The notes under the pieces: generated by a model
What the model was told of the DNA's origin: nothing
The model's input: the letters and a program-made list of their open reading frames with translations, nothing else
Databases searched by the model: none
Shown: positions 9,113 to 18,261 of the stretch, one piece after another
Numbering within the stretch: the first letter of the stretch is position 1
Layout: each line of letters starts with the position of its first letter
Made by a program: the position numbers and the translations under genes
Origin: FEN-1279 sp964400285
GTDB taxonomy: Bacteria; Bacteroidota; Ignavibacteria; Tepidaquicellales; Tepidaquicellaceae
Direction of reading: 5' to 3'
Length of the DNA stretch: 64,000 nucleotides
NCBI GenBank assembly: GCA_964400285.1
Contig: CAYNTK010000003.1
Coordinates: 62,001 to 126,000, forward strand

Positions 9113-10015
9113 ATGTTGGTAATAGGAATATACGAAAAATCAATTAAATTCTTGGATTTCAATAAGGAAAAAAAGATTTCCTTTGCACACAATCTTACAG
9201 ATAGCTTCAGTATAGAAAGTATATGTAATCAAAATAAATCAAATGATTTATTTTTAAACGATATAGCAGATAATATTAACAATATCTTATTAAATTCAAA
9301 AACAACATCACATACATCAAAAGTATTATTTGATACTAATCTTTGTTTCACTACTGTAATACCTCTCGATTTTAATGAAAGTTTAGATAAAATAAAATCA
9401 AACATTCTTTGGGAACTCTCAAATTATTTTCCTGAAAGCTATAAAAATTACAAAATAAGTTATCACAAGCTTCTAAGTAATTTACATTCCAATAACATTA
9501 AAGAAACATTAATTATTGGGGTTAAAATCAACTTGTTAGATGCCGTTAAAAAACTTTCAAAATTATTAAACGTTAAAATTAACTCTATAAACATTGAACA
9601 TTTTGCATCAGAAAAATACTATAAAACTATTAGGAGAGATATGATAAATAATGAAAATATTTTAATTATTGGTTGTAAAAAAAACAGGATTGATTATAGC
9701 ATAATTAATAATTCAGGTTGTATTGCTTACGATTATTTATTGTTAAAAGATATAAATTATCAAGAGTATATTATCAAATCTTTTCAAAAAATTAAAGAAA
9801 AATATAACGAACTTCGCATAAATAACATTTATTTATATGGTGATGAATCTATTCCCTCTATATATAAAATAATAAATGAGGTTTCAAAAGAAACAAGACT
9901 CATTCTTTCTAATCCATTTTATGAATTCGGAATAACTGATAGTATTAATTCCGAAATTGTTTCTGAAGGTTATAATTTCGTCCCTTTATGCGGACTTGCA
10001 ATTAATTCACAATGA
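9113..10015 (+). CDS. Hypothetical protein, possibly PilM-like actin fold
   Basis: A 300-residue protein with no secure family assignment. The opening VIGIYEKSIKFLDF resembles the first beta-hairpin of the actin/HSP70 fold in PilM-type pilus assembly proteins, and the middle segment DFNESLDKIKSNILWELSNYFP resembles the PilM region that reads 'E..IRwEle.yiP'. A later LIIGCKKNRIDYSIIN could be the second phosphate-binding strand pair. The match is by eye and weak. It lies ten bases after the helix-hairpin-helix gene and overlaps rsmD by four bases, so it is in an operon with both. If the reading is right, it could be part of a secretion or DNA-uptake pilus. Confidence 0.5.
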   Translation: MLVIGIYEKSIKFLDFNKEKKISFAHNLTDSFSIESICNQNKSNDLFLNDIADNINNILLNSKTTSHTSKVLFDTNLCFTTVIPLDFNESLDKIKSNILWELSNYFPESYKNYKISYHKLLSNLHSNNIKETLIIGVKINLLDAVKKLSKLLNVKINSINIEHFASEKYYKTIRRDMINNENILIIGCKKNRIDYSIINNSGCIAYDYLLLKDINYQEYIIKSFQKIKEKYNELRINNIYLYGDESIPSIYKIINEVSKETRLILSNPFYEFGITDSINSEIVSEGYNFVPLCGLAINSQ

Positions 10016-10551
10016 TGAGAATTATCGCTGGAATTTATAAAGGTAGAATTTTAAAATCTCCATCTGAAAAGTCTAATATCAGACCTACTACAGATAGAGC
10101 ACGAGAAACAATATTTAATATTTTGAAAAATAAAATTGATTTCGAAAACAAATCCTGTCTCGATTTATTTTGCGGGACGGGAAGTTTAGGATTAGAGTTT
10201 ATATCACGGGGAGGTAATAAATGTACATTTGTAGATACCTGTATAAAAACTATTAAAGAAAATATAAACATTTTAAAAATCGAGAAGAAATATGAAATAA
10301 TAAAAATGGATGTTATTAAATACTTAAAATTATGTAATAAATATGAATATAACTTGGCGTTTGCCGATCCACCTTACAGTTTCTTTCATTATCATAAGTT
10401 AATCGAAGAAATATCGAAATTTAAAGTAATTTTCATTTTAGAGTATAATAAGAACTTAACGATTAACAATAATTTTAATAAGCACATTTTTATGCAAAAA
10501 AAAATTGGTATATCAACATTTTCTTTTTTTGATTTTAATAATACATTATGA
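10012..10551 (+). CDS. rsmD: 16S rRNA (guanine-N2-)-methyltransferase RsmD
   Basis: Methylates G966 of 16S rRNA (E. coli numbering) using S-adenosylmethionine. The N-terminal RIIAGIYKGR and RPTTDRARETIFNIL are diagnostic for RsmD. The SAM-binding motif is LDLFCGTGSLGLEFISRG and the catalytic motif is ADPPY. Length (179) is normal. The start overlaps the previous stop in an ATGATGA arrangement, and the coaD start overlaps its own stop by four bases. The rsmD-coaD pairing is widespread in bacteria and supports both assignments. Confidence 0.95.
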   Translation: MMRIIAGIYKGRILKSPSEKSNIRPTTDRARETIFNILKNKIDFENKSCLDLFCGTGSLGLEFISRGGNKCTFVDTCIKTIKENINILKIEKKYEIIKMDVIKYLKLCNKYEYNLAFADPPYSFFHYHKLIEEISKFKVIFILEYNKNLTINNNFNKHIFMQKKIGISTFSFFDFNNTL

Positions 10552-11030
10552 AAAAAAATATTGCAGTATATCCGGGTACTTTCGACCCAATTACAAACGG
10601 ACATCTTGATATAATCGAAAGAGCGTCAAATCTTTTCGATAAAGTAATTGTTACAATAGCATTAAATACTGTAAAAAAACCTTTATTTTCTAAAGATGAA
10701 AGAAAAGATATGATAATAAAGGTTACAAAAAAGTATAAGAATATTGAAGTTGATTCATTTGACGGTCTACTTGTAGAATATGCAATAAAGAAAAAAGCAA
10801 ATACAATAATAAGAGGTCTGCGTGCAGTTTCAGATTTTGAATATGAATTTCAAATGTCTCTAACAAATAGAAAACTTGCACCTAACATAAATACGATTTT
10901 TCTAATGCCAAATGAAAAATATACTTATTTAAATTCATCATTAGTAAAAGAGTTGGCAATATTTAAAGGTAAAATAAATTGCTTTGTTCCAGACTATGTA
11001 AGAAAAAAATTACGAGAAAAGTTTAAGTAA
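10548..11030 (+). CDS. coaD: Phosphopantetheine adenylyltransferase
   Basis: Transfers AMP from ATP to 4'-phosphopantetheine, the fourth step of coenzyme A synthesis. The nucleotidyltransferase motif YPGTFDPITNGHLDIIERA opens the protein, with the T/HxGH-type element NGH; the later IIRGLRAVSDFEYEFQM and YTYLNSSLVKELA with an SSS-like segment complete the signature. Length (160) is standard. The ATG overlaps the rsmD stop. It is the last plus-strand gene before a convergent thioredoxin-like gene. Confidence 0.97.
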   Translation: MKKNIAVYPGTFDPITNGHLDIIERASNLFDKVIVTIALNTVKKPLFSKDERKDMIIKVTKKYKNIEVDSFDGLLVEYAIKKKANTIIRGLRAVSDFEYEFQMSLTNRKLAPNINTIFLMPNEKYTYLNSSLVKELAIFKGKINCFVPDYVRKKLREKFK

Positions 11031-11055
11031 TTTTAAATATTTATATTTATAAAAA

Positions 11056-11547
11056 TCACAATATTTTTGAAAGATCTATATCTTTATATTGATTAGTTGC
11101 AAAATATTTTAATATTTTTTCAAATTCATTTGCATCAACAAACCCAGAATAATTATTATAAACTTCTCCATTATACTTATATTTAATTACTGTTCCGTCC
11201 GAATCTAAAAAAACATGTGTAGGATATCCCGTCGCACCAAATAATTTCGATAATTCAGCAGAAGAATATTGTTTACCGTTATAATCACACTTTTCACTCC
11301 CTTGTCCGTTTAACTTGACAAATATATAATTACTATTAATGTAATTTTTGATACTTTCAATTGAGTAAACAGATTGCATTTTTTCGCTCCAACTATCACC
11401 ATCTATATACAAGCTAATTAATATCTTTTTATTGCTTGTTTTAGCTTTTGATAAACCTTCATTGAAAGAAGATGTTATTTGTGCAAAAGAATTTGTTATT
11501 AAAATAATTAAAAGCAATACCGATAATATAATTTTATAATTTTTCAT
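11056..11547 (-). CDS. Exported thioredoxin-fold protein without the CxxC motif
   Basis: A signal peptide of about 22 residues ends near SFAQ. The remaining 140 residues have the thioredoxin-like layout of the DUF255/thioredoxin_7 group: KKILISLYIDGDSWSEKM where the active-site loop is expected, YIFVKLNGQG, and GATGYPTHVFLDSDGTVI with the cis-proline (YPT). The redox CxxC is replaced by DSWSEKM, and the only Cys is in EKCDYNG. It is therefore unlikely to be a dithiol oxidoreductase and may be a binding or chaperone-like protein. The gene lies alone, convergent with coaD and 105 bases downstream of uppP. Confidence 0.75.
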   Translation of the reverse strand: MKNYKIILSVLLLIILITNSFAQITSSFNEGLSKAKTSNKKILISLYIDGDSWSEKMQSVYSIESIKNYINSNYIFVKLNGQGSEKCDYNGKQYSSAELSKLFGATGYPTHVFLDSDGTVIKYKYNGEVYNNYSGFVDANEFEKILKYFATNQYKDIDLSKIL

Positions 11548-11652
11548 AATCTAATATTTTCTTAATATTAAACTTAAAATAGTTTAAAAAGTTTCAAGTA
11601 ATATTAACTATAATTTACCTATATAGTCAATACAAGAATAAATATAAAAATG

Positions 11653-12480
11653 TCAAATATTATTCAAAACCCCCAAATAAAGAAGTAACAAAATTATCAA
11701 ACCGAGAAAAATCCTATAAAAAATGAAAATTAGATTAGTGCGTGTTTTAAGATAATTTAATAGAAAAGCAATTGATAAGTATCCTACTATGCTAGAAACT
11801 GCAGTTGCAACGATTAAAGACAATGTATTTTCATTTAAAAGTGCTTCCCTTTCACTATACAATTCATATAAACCACTTAAGGCAATTGCAGGAATACTTA
11901 AAAGAAATGAAAATCTGGCTGTAACATCTCGTTTTAAACCACAGAATAAACCTGCTGTTATAGTTACACCACTTCTCGAACTTCCTGGTATAAGAGCTAA
12001 TACTTGTGCAAGCCCTATAATTAACCCATCTTTAATAGTAATTTTTGAAAATTCCTTATCTCTTGTAGAAGTTTTTTCAGCAATAAAAAGTATTATAGCA
12101 AGAACAATTAGAGAAGAACTAACTACATACAAACCTCTTGCATCACCTTCTATAAATTTTTTTAATAATACACCAAAAACAGAAATAGGTATTGTTCCAA
12201 TCATTACAAGAATAAAAATCCTTGAATAAGGATCTTCAAAATACTTTTTAGTCTTTATAGCGTTAACAAAACCCGTTATCATATAATATATATCCTGTCG
12301 GAAATAAATAAATGTTGCTATTAAAGTACCAATTTGAATAACCGCAGTATAAGCAGCACCTGGATCACCCCAATTAAGTAAAGCAGGAACTACTCTAATA
12401 TGAGCAGTACTACTAATCGGAATAAACTCGGTCAATCCCTGAATTATACCATAAACAATTGCTTTTATTAAATTATCCAT
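11653..12480 (-). CDS. uppP: Undecaprenyl-diphosphatase UppP (BacA)
   Basis: Dephosphorylates undecaprenyl diphosphate in the inner membrane so that the lipid carrier can be reused for peptidoglycan and O-antigen synthesis; it confers bacitracin resistance when overproduced. The conserved motifs are QGLTEFIPISSTAHIRV near the N-terminus and IPGSSRSGVTITAGL in the middle, with seven or eight hydrophobic helices. The ATG at 12480 gives the standard N-terminus; an upstream ATG at 12504 would overlap the preceding gene. It follows the outer-membrane protein gene by four bases and is probably co-transcribed with it and gyrB. Confidence 0.95.
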   Translation of the reverse strand: MDNLIKAIVYGIIQGLTEFIPISSTAHIRVVPALLNWGDPGAAYTAVIQIGTLIATFIYFRQDIYYMITGFVNAIKTKKYFEDPYSRIFILVMIGTIPISVFGVLLKKFIEGDARGLYVVSSSLIVLAIILFIAEKTSTRDKEFSKITIKDGLIIGLAQVLALIPGSSRSGVTITAGLFCGLKRDVTARFSFLLSIPAIALSGLYELYSEREALLNENTLSLIVATAVSSIVGYLSIAFLLNYLKTRTNLIFIFYRIFLGLIILLLLYLGVLNNI

Positions 12481-12484
12481 ATAA

Positions 12485-13195
12485 TTAAAAAATAAAAATT
12501 TCAACTCCTAACCTGATACCAATTCCAAAACTACTTAAGTTTACGGTTTCATTAGTTACATTTGTTAGCAGTTCTTTACCGTTGACGTCTTTTAAATTTG
12601 ATAAAAAAGATTGTGAAAAATAGCCACTTAAATAACCTGCAAAAGATTTACCTATTTGTGCATTTAAAACTAATTCAGTTTTAAATTTAAAGCCATTCGA
12701 ATAGTAAGTATTTTCCTGACCATATTCTTTCAAATTAAGTGATGAATAAATATATCCCATACCAGCTCCAACTTTAAGATAAGAAAATTCCTGTGGTATT
12801 AAGTAAAAAAACATAAAAGCTGGTTGGTGATTAAAGTAAGTAAAATCATATTGTGGAAATGATTTGACATTGTAGCTTTTTATAAAATAAGAATATTCAG
12901 CTTTTATCGATAATTTTTTCAATATTTGCTTTTCAATACCACAGAAGAAATCAAGGCCTGTGTAATAATCAGAGAGTTGTTCATCTCTTGTTAATCTACT
13001 ATAATCAGGTATTTTATAATGAATAAAGTTTTGTAAAGATGGATTATTACCATACATTGCTCCCATCCCAAACGAAAAAGAAATATAATTTTTTTTCTTA
13101 TTAAGTGATTGGAATGAAACATAAGAGGAATCAGCAAAAGAATTTTCAATAAAATAAGAAAAACAAAAAATTATTAAAAAAAACTTTATTCTCAT
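12485..13195 (-). CDS. Outer-membrane beta-barrel protein, unknown function
   Basis: The start at 13195 is chosen because it gives a 20-residue signal peptide (RIKFFLIIFCFSYFIENSFA) and begins five bases after the gyrB stop; the longer frame would overlap gyrB by 113 bases. The mature 215 residues show alternating hydrophobic and polar residues with frequent aromatic residues at strand ends, several FSFGMG/GMGYIYS turns, and a C-terminal Phe, as expected for an eight- to ten-strand barrel. No known family is evident. Its position between gyrB and uppP probably reflects operon architecture only. Confidence 0.68.
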   Translation of the reverse strand: MRIKFFLIIFCFSYFIENSFADSSYVSFQSLNKKKNYISFSFGMGAMYGNNPSLQNFIHYKIPDYSRLTRDEQLSDYYTGLDFFCGIEKQILKKLSIKAEYSYFIKSYNVKSFPQYDFTYFNHQPAFMFFYLIPQEFSYLKVGAGMGYIYSSLNLKEYGQENTYYSNGFKFKTELVLNAQIGKSFAGYLSGYFSQSFLSNLKDVNGKELLTNVTNETVNLSSFGIGIRLGVEIFIF

Positions 13196-13199
13196 TATC

Positions 13200-15191
13200 C
13201 TATGTATCAATATTTGCATATTTTGCATTTTCTTCGATAAATTTTCTTCTTGGTTCAACTTCTTCACCCATAAGAATTCTAAACATTTTATCCGCAGCTG
13301 ATGCATTCTCATTTGTTACTTGTAAAATCGTTCTTGTCTCAGGATTCATTGTTGTAGCCCAAAGCTGTTCAGGATTCATCTCACCAAGACCTTTAAATCT
13401 TGAAATAACAACTCTACTTTCACCTACTGATGAAGAAGTGTTTCCCTCTTCCATATTAATAATATTTTTCTTATCAACTTTCATTGATTTCAGAATTTCA
13501 TCTCTTTCGTTATCATCATATGCATAAAGTTCAGTTTTACCTTTTTTAATCTTATATAATGGAGGTTGTGCAATATAAAGTTTTCCAGTATCGATAATTT
13601 CTTTCATATGCCTGTAAAAAAACGTAAGTAATAAGGTTCTTATATGTGAACCATCAACATCTGCATCGCACATAAGAATAATTTTATTATATCTTATTTT
13701 TGATTCATCAAATTCTTCAGAGTTTCCAAGTCCTGCTCCAATAGCAGTAACAATTGAGCGTATTTCATCATTTTCAACAATCTTATTTATCCTTGCTTTT
13801 TCAACATTCAAAATTTTCCCTTTTAAAGGAAGTATTGCCTGAAATCTTCTATCCCTTCCTTGTTTAGCCGAACCTCCCGCTGAATCACCCTCAACAAGAT
13901 ATAGCTCACATTGAGCTGGATCTGAAATTGAGCAATCAGCAAGTTTTCCAGGCAATCCTGAAATTTCCAGTCCAGTTTTCTTTCTTGCAAGTTCTCTCGC
14001 TTTTCTAGCTGCTTCTCTCGCCTCCGCTGCTCTAAGACATTTTTCAATAATTCTTTTTGCAATTGATGGATTTTCTTCCAAATAGTTACTGAGTTGTTCA
14101 CTTGTAATCGATTGAACAATACCTTTAACTTCACTATTTCCAAGTTTAGTTTTTGTTTGCCCTTCGAATTGAGGTTCGGGAATCTTAGCACTTACAACAC
14201 AAGTTAATCCCTCCCTAAAATCATCTCCAGTTAACGTTATTTTATCGTTTTTAAAGATTCCATTCTTTGCACCGTAATTGTTCAATGTTCTTGTTAATGC
14301 TGTTTTAAAACCTTCAAGATGTGTTCCACCTTCGTGAGTATTAATATTATTTACAAAAGTTAGAATGTCATCATTATAAGATTCGTTATATTGAAATGCA
14401 ATTTCAACCTGAACATTTTCTCTTTCTCCACTTATATATATTGGTTTTCCAGAAATAGATTTCTCTCCTTCATCAAGATATTTAACAAAATCTATTAATC
14501 CACCCTTAAACTTGAATTCATTTTTTTTGTTTTGCCTTTCATCGTTAATAATTATTGTTAAATCTTTGTTAAGGTATGCTAATTCTCTTAATCTGTCTTC
14601 TAAAGTATCATACTTAAAATTTATATTTTTAAATATCAATTTATCTGGATAAAAAGTAACTCTTGTACCTGTTTTACTTTTTACCTTACCAGTTACCTTA
14701 ACAGGTTTAACAGTTTCACCTCTTTCATATTTCTGATAAAATATTTTACCTTCTCTATATACCTCAACCTCAAGATATTCACTTAATGCATTTACTACAG
14801 AAACTCCCACACCATGTAGACCTCCAGAGACTTTATAAGTACTTCTGTCAAATTTGCCTCCTGCATTTAGTTGAGTCATAACTACTTCTAAAGCTGATTT
14901 CTTTTCTGTTGGATGGATACCGGTTGGAATTCCTCTACCATTATCTTCAACAGTCAATGAACCGTTTTTATTAATTGTTACAATAATTTTATCACAAAAT
15001 CCAGCAAGAGCTTCATCAATAGCATTATCAATTACCTCATAAGCCAGATGATGTAATCCCCTTGCTGATACGTCACCTATATACATTGCAGGTCTTCTTC
15101 TTACATGTTCAAGCCCCTTGAGGACCTGTATATCACTTTCATCATAAGAAACATGATTGTTATTGCTATTATTATTTTTATTCTTTGCCAT
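13200..15191 (-). CDS. gyrB: DNA gyrase subunit B
   Basis: The ATPase subunit of DNA gyrase, which introduces negative supercoils. The GHKL ATPase region contains RRRPAMYIGD, EVIDNAIDEALAG, VEDNGRGIPTG and GGLHGVGVSVVNALS. The TOPRIM domain contains LVEGDSAGGSAKQGRDR and LMCDADVDGSHIRTLLLTFF; the C-terminal region contains RFKGLGEMNPEQLWATTMNP. At 663 residues it is of the short kind, without the 165-residue insert of proteobacterial GyrB. It lies in the conserved dnaN-recF-DUF721-gyrB order, 12 bases after DUF721. Confidence 0.97.
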   Translation of the reverse strand: MAKNKNNNSNNNHVSYDESDIQVLKGLEHVRRRPAMYIGDVSARGLHHLAYEVIDNAIDEALAGFCDKIIVTINKNGSLTVEDNGRGIPTGIHPTEKKSALEVVMTQLNAGGKFDRSTYKVSGGLHGVGVSVVNALSEYLEVEVYREGKIFYQKYERGETVKPVKVTGKVKSKTGTRVTFYPDKLIFKNINFKYDTLEDRLRELAYLNKDLTIIINDERQNKKNEFKFKGGLIDFVKYLDEGEKSISGKPIYISGERENVQVEIAFQYNESYNDDILTFVNNINTHEGGTHLEGFKTALTRTLNNYGAKNGIFKNDKITLTGDDFREGLTCVVSAKIPEPQFEGQTKTKLGNSEVKGIVQSITSEQLSNYLEENPSIAKRIIEKCLRAAEAREAARKARELARKKTGLEISGLPGKLADCSISDPAQCELYLVEGDSAGGSAKQGRDRRFQAILPLKGKILNVEKARINKIVENDEIRSIVTAIGAGLGNSEEFDESKIRYNKIILMCDADVDGSHIRTLLLTFFYRHMKEIIDTGKLYIAQPPLYKIKKGKTELYAYDDNERDEILKSMKVDKKNIINMEEGNTSSSVGESRVVISRFKGLGEMNPEQLWATTMNPETRTILQVTNENASAADKMFRILMGEEVEPRRKFIEENAKYANIDT

Positions 15192-15203
15192 TTTAGTTGA
15201 TTT

Positions 15204-15527
15204 TTAAATAAATACGATTTCTTTAATATTCTTTTTTTTAACCTCTTTATTAAGAATAATATTTAATCTCGATATAATTTCATTTTTCTTTGTTGAGAGT
15301 TCATATCTCCAAACTGCATTTTCAACTCTCACAAAAAGCTTATTTCTTTTTAATTCAACAGGTTTTGAAAATTTAGAAATTGCATTTCCTACACATTCAT
15401 TCCAAACTTCAAGTATTTTTAGTTCTTCCATTTTTTCATCAAGGCCAAGATATTTTACAAACCCATCCATTTCTTCATTGAGGCATACAATTTTATTAGT
15501 TCTCTTTCTCGTATCAATTTTTCTCAT
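15204..15527 (-). CDS. DUF721 protein, DciA-like
   Basis: A 107-residue protein between recF and gyrB. It carries the DUF721 pattern: LGLDEKMEELKILEVWNECVG (with the conserved W), ISKFSKPVELKRNKLFVRVENAVWRYELS and a KNEIISRLN helix. DUF721 proteins include DciA, which loads the replicative helicase in bacteria lacking DnaC or DnaI; whether the Bacteroidota-type homologue does this is inferred. The ATG overlaps the end of recF by 14 bases, so the two are coupled. Confidence 0.85.
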   Translation of the reverse strand: MRKIDTRKRTNKIVCLNEEMDGFVKYLGLDEKMEELKILEVWNECVGNAISKFSKPVELKRNKLFVRVENAVWRYELSTKKNEIISRLNIILNKEVKKKNIKEIVFI

Positions 15528-16728
15528 ATATTAATTTTCTATTTATTATTTTCATATAATTTATTTCATTAGCTCCAAATATTTTTGAAAACTTATCATT
15601 ATACATCGTATCAACGGACGTAAGAATTATCTGACCAAAATCCTTCAAGTGTGCAATAATTTTTATTACTCTCTCTGCATCAAGTTCGGATAAAATATCA
15701 TCTAATAAAAGTATTGGACTTGTTCCAAGTTTATCGAATAAATAATAAAATTCTGCAAGTTTAAGACCTATTACAAATGTTTTATGTTCACCTTGTGATG
15801 CAAAATTTTTTAATTCGAATTCTTTTTCATTTAAATATTGTTCACAATTATTTTTTTTTAGTCTAAAAATATAATCGTCTCTTTGCGGACCAATTAAAGA
15901 TACACCTCTTAATATTTCATCATTTTCCTTGCTTTTAAAACAATTAAAAATCTTATTGGTTAATACTTCTCTTTTAATTTTAAATAAATCTTCTGAATTC
16001 AATCCAACATCATTAAACAATTCGGAATAATAATTTATAATTGGAATATCTTTATTATTCAGAAGCCTGCTAAAATTTTCTTCAAAATATTTTTTAAACT
16101 CTTCTAAAAAATTAACTCTTCTAATCAATATATCAACTGTAACATTAATTAGCTCCTCATTTATTGAATTTAATATAAATCTAAAATCTCTTTCAGAATA
16201 ATCTCCACCAATTTGATAATTTTTTAGTAAAGCATTTTTTTGTTTCAAAATTCTATTCAAATCTTTCAACAAATCGAGATAAACTTTACTGGATTGAGAA
16301 ATCAATATATCAAAAAACTTCCTTCTCTCTGAAGGATTACCATATGTAATATTTAAACTATGTGGAGAAAAAAATACAACAGGAAACTTACCGAATAATT
16401 CAGAAGAAAAGCGATTTACTTTTTCTTTATTAAGTTGATATATTTTCTTTTTTAAATTGAAATTATAATATAGAGAAACATTATAATCATTTCCTAAATC
16501 ATTTTCGAACAAACTCTCCACAATAAACTCTTCACAATCAAATTTTATACAATCCTGCTCAGGTGAGCCTAAAAAACTTTTTCCATAAGTAACAAATGAA
16601 ATTGCTTCAAGAATATTAGTTTTTCCATGACCATTATTTCCATATATAAAATTAAACTTTTTGTTTAATTCAATTTCCTGAAGCTCATAGTTCCTGAAAT
16701 CTTTTAACTTTATCCGCTTTAAAATCAC
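15514..16728 (-). CDS. recF: DNA replication and repair protein RecF
   Basis: An SMC-like ATPase that loads RecA at gaps during recombinational repair. The Walker A motif is FIYGNNGHGKTNILEAI (residues 27-43), the signature motif is SQGEHKTFVIGLKLAE, and the Walker B motif is LLLDDILSELD. LKDFRNYELQEIEL at the start is typical. At 404 residues it is about 40 longer than E. coli RecF. The start is 19 bases after the dnaN stop. The coding region is A+T-rich with neighbours' codon usage. Confidence 0.95.
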   Translation of the reverse strand: MILKRIKLKDFRNYELQEIELNKKFNFIYGNNGHGKTNILEAISFVTYGKSFLGSPEQDCIKFDCEEFIVESLFENDLGNDYNVSLYYNFNLKKKIYQLNKEKVNRFSSELFGKFPVVFFSPHSLNITYGNPSERRKFFDILISQSSKVYLDLLKDLNRILKQKNALLKNYQIGGDYSERDFRFILNSINEELINVTVDILIRRVNFLEEFKKYFEENFSRLLNNKDIPIINYYSELFNDVGLNSEDLFKIKREVLTNKIFNCFKSKENDEILRGVSLIGPQRDDYIFRLKKNNCEQYLNEKEFELKNFASQGEHKTFVIGLKLAEFYYLFDKLGTSPILLLDDILSELDAERVIKIIAHLKDFGQIILTSVDTMYNDKFSKIFGANEINYMKIINRKLIYEKN

Positions 16729-16747
16729 TCCCTAATTATTTTTAACT

Positions 16748-18190
16748 TTAACTTACTCTAACCGGCATTATTAATTCCATAAAATCTTCACCAGTCAATT
16801 GTTCAGTAGGAATAATGATTGAAGCTTTTGCAGGTGTGTAAAAACTAAAAATCACTTCTGGAGTTTCCATTTGAGCAAGGCAATCAAGTAGATATCCAAC
16901 ATTAAATGCGATAATAAATGGTTCTTTATCAAAATCAATATCACCACTATCCGAAATAAAAGTTCCCTCGATAATTTCTACTCCTTCAGAACCAATTTCA
17001 GGATTATCAGATTTTATCGTAACAGAATCGCTTTTTATCTCAAATTTAACTCTTTTTGTAATCACATCTGCGAATATTAATGCCCTTCTTAAAGAATTCT
17101 GTAGTTCACTTTTATTTATTTTAAGCCTTTTATCATTTTCCTTTGGTATAACAGTCTCATAATTCGGGAAAGTATCATCTATTAATTTTGAATATACTTG
17201 TAAATTATCGAAAGTTACCTTAATGAGACTATTATCATATTCAACTATAGAATCTCCATCATTACATAACTTTAATAACATTTCACATGTCCTTAATGGA
17301 ACAATAAAATTATCATCTTTCGGATTATTATGACTAAAATTTTTAGTTAAAATTTTACTTAATCTAAACCCGTCAGTTGCAACAAGTCTTAATTCATCTT
17401 TTTTAATATCAAAAAAAACTCCTGCCATATTTCTTCTTATCTCGTCGTATTTTACAGAATGTCTAACTTTCATAAGAAATCTTTTTAATATAGCTGATTT
17501 AATTTCAATCTTATTCAAATCTGTTCTCTCTTCAGGAATTGGGAAATCATCAACAGGTTCACCAAAAAAAGAATACTTACCATTTTTTGTATTAATGGTT
17601 ATTTTATTTTTTTCGTTAACGTCAATTTTAATTTTTCTCTTTTCATACATTTTTTTCGAAATATTCTCTGCTTCTTTGTATAATCTTTCAATTCCATCTA
17701 TTAAAATTTCAATATTCCCTTTAAACTCTTCATCACTATTTTCTGAATTTTTCTCATTAATAATTGCGTCTAATATTTTTTCCTTCTCTTCAGATGTGAA
17801 AATTCCATTATATATTAATACATTTTTAGACAAATCATATTTTAAGTTTAACTTAAATAATTCCGAAATATTTTCATTCCTGTTTAAAGCATAATAGACA
17901 TCCTGTTCGAAATCAACAGAAGCAGGTACATTTTCAAATTTCGTAACCAACAACCTCGCTAGGTCTAATAATTTTTTAGCGGGCATTGCAATTTCACCAT
18001 CTTCAAGACCTTCTACTTTAATTGAATTGCGGATAAAAATTTCCAGATCTGAAGCAAGTAAAGTCAATTCATTTCCTTTCAAAACAAACATAATATTACC
18101 CAAAATCGGAAGTGTAGAATTAGAAGGTATTACAAGATTCAATTTTGTTAATGCATTAACAAACTGCTCTACAGAAATGTTAAATTTCAT
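16748..18190 (-). CDS. dnaN: DNA polymerase III beta sliding clamp, with a roughly 100-residue insertion
   Basis: Forms the ring that tethers DNA polymerase III to DNA. The ATG at 18190 is preferred because the protein then begins MKFNISVEQF, as in other clamps. Domain 1 has NSTLPILGNI, TLLASDLEIFI and AMPAKKLLDLARLL; domains 2 and 3 have RRNMAGVFFDIK, LVATDGFRLSK, DDTFPNYETVIPKE, IKSDNPEIGSEGVE and the C-terminal LTGEDFMELIMPVRVS. At 480 residues it is about 110 longer than normal. The extra length is one block at residues 82-184, a charged, helical, lysine- and glutamate-rich segment inside domain 1 just before the strand that ends FFGEPVDDFP. Confidence 0.95.
   Translation of the reverse strand: MKFNISVEQFVNALTKLNLVIPSNSTLPILGNIMFVLKGNELTLLASDLEIFIRNSIKVEGLEDGEIAMPAKKLLDLARLLVTKFENVPASVDFEQDVYYALNRNENISELFKLNLKYDLSKNVLIYNGIFTSEEKEKILDAIINEKNSENSDEEFKGNIEILIDGIERLYKEAENISKKMYEKRKIKIDVNEKNKITINTKNGKYSFFGEPVDDFPIPEERTDLNKIEIKSAILKRFLMKVRHSVKYDEIRRNMAGVFFDIKKDELRLVATDGFRLSKILTKNFSHNNPKDDNFIVPLRTCEMLLKLCNDGDSIVEYDNSLIKVTFDNLQVYSKLIDDTFPNYETVIPKENDKRLKINKSELQNSLRRALIFADVITKRVKFEIKSDSVTIKSDNPEIGSEGVEIIEGTFISDSGDIDFDKEPFIIAFNVGYLLDCLAQMETPEVIFSFYTPAKASIIIPTEQLTGEDFMELIMPVRVS
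17639..17947 (-). other. Insertion inside domain 1 of the DnaN clamp
   Basis: Codons 82-184 of dnaN. The flanking residues match a normal clamp (PAKKLLDLARLL before, a strand pair ending in GKYSFFGEPVDDFP after), but the segment between has no counterpart in standard clamps. It is predicted to be two or three helices (EEKEKILDAIINEK, IEILIDGIERLYKEAENISK). The boundaries are by eye and could be off by about ten residues. Confidence 0.7.
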
Positions 18191-18261
18191 ATTGAAAATC
18201 AATAAAAAGTTTAATAAATATATAAAAAATAAGGAAAATAAAACGAATTTACAATTTATAT

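Noticed and set aside
12484..13312. Longer frame for the barrel protein, running into gyrB
   Set aside because: Its first 39 codons overlap the conserved end of gyrB and give no signal peptide.
18191..18261. Possible origin of replication upstream of dnaN
   Set aside because: No DnaA boxes, no dnaA gene, and only 71 bases between genes.
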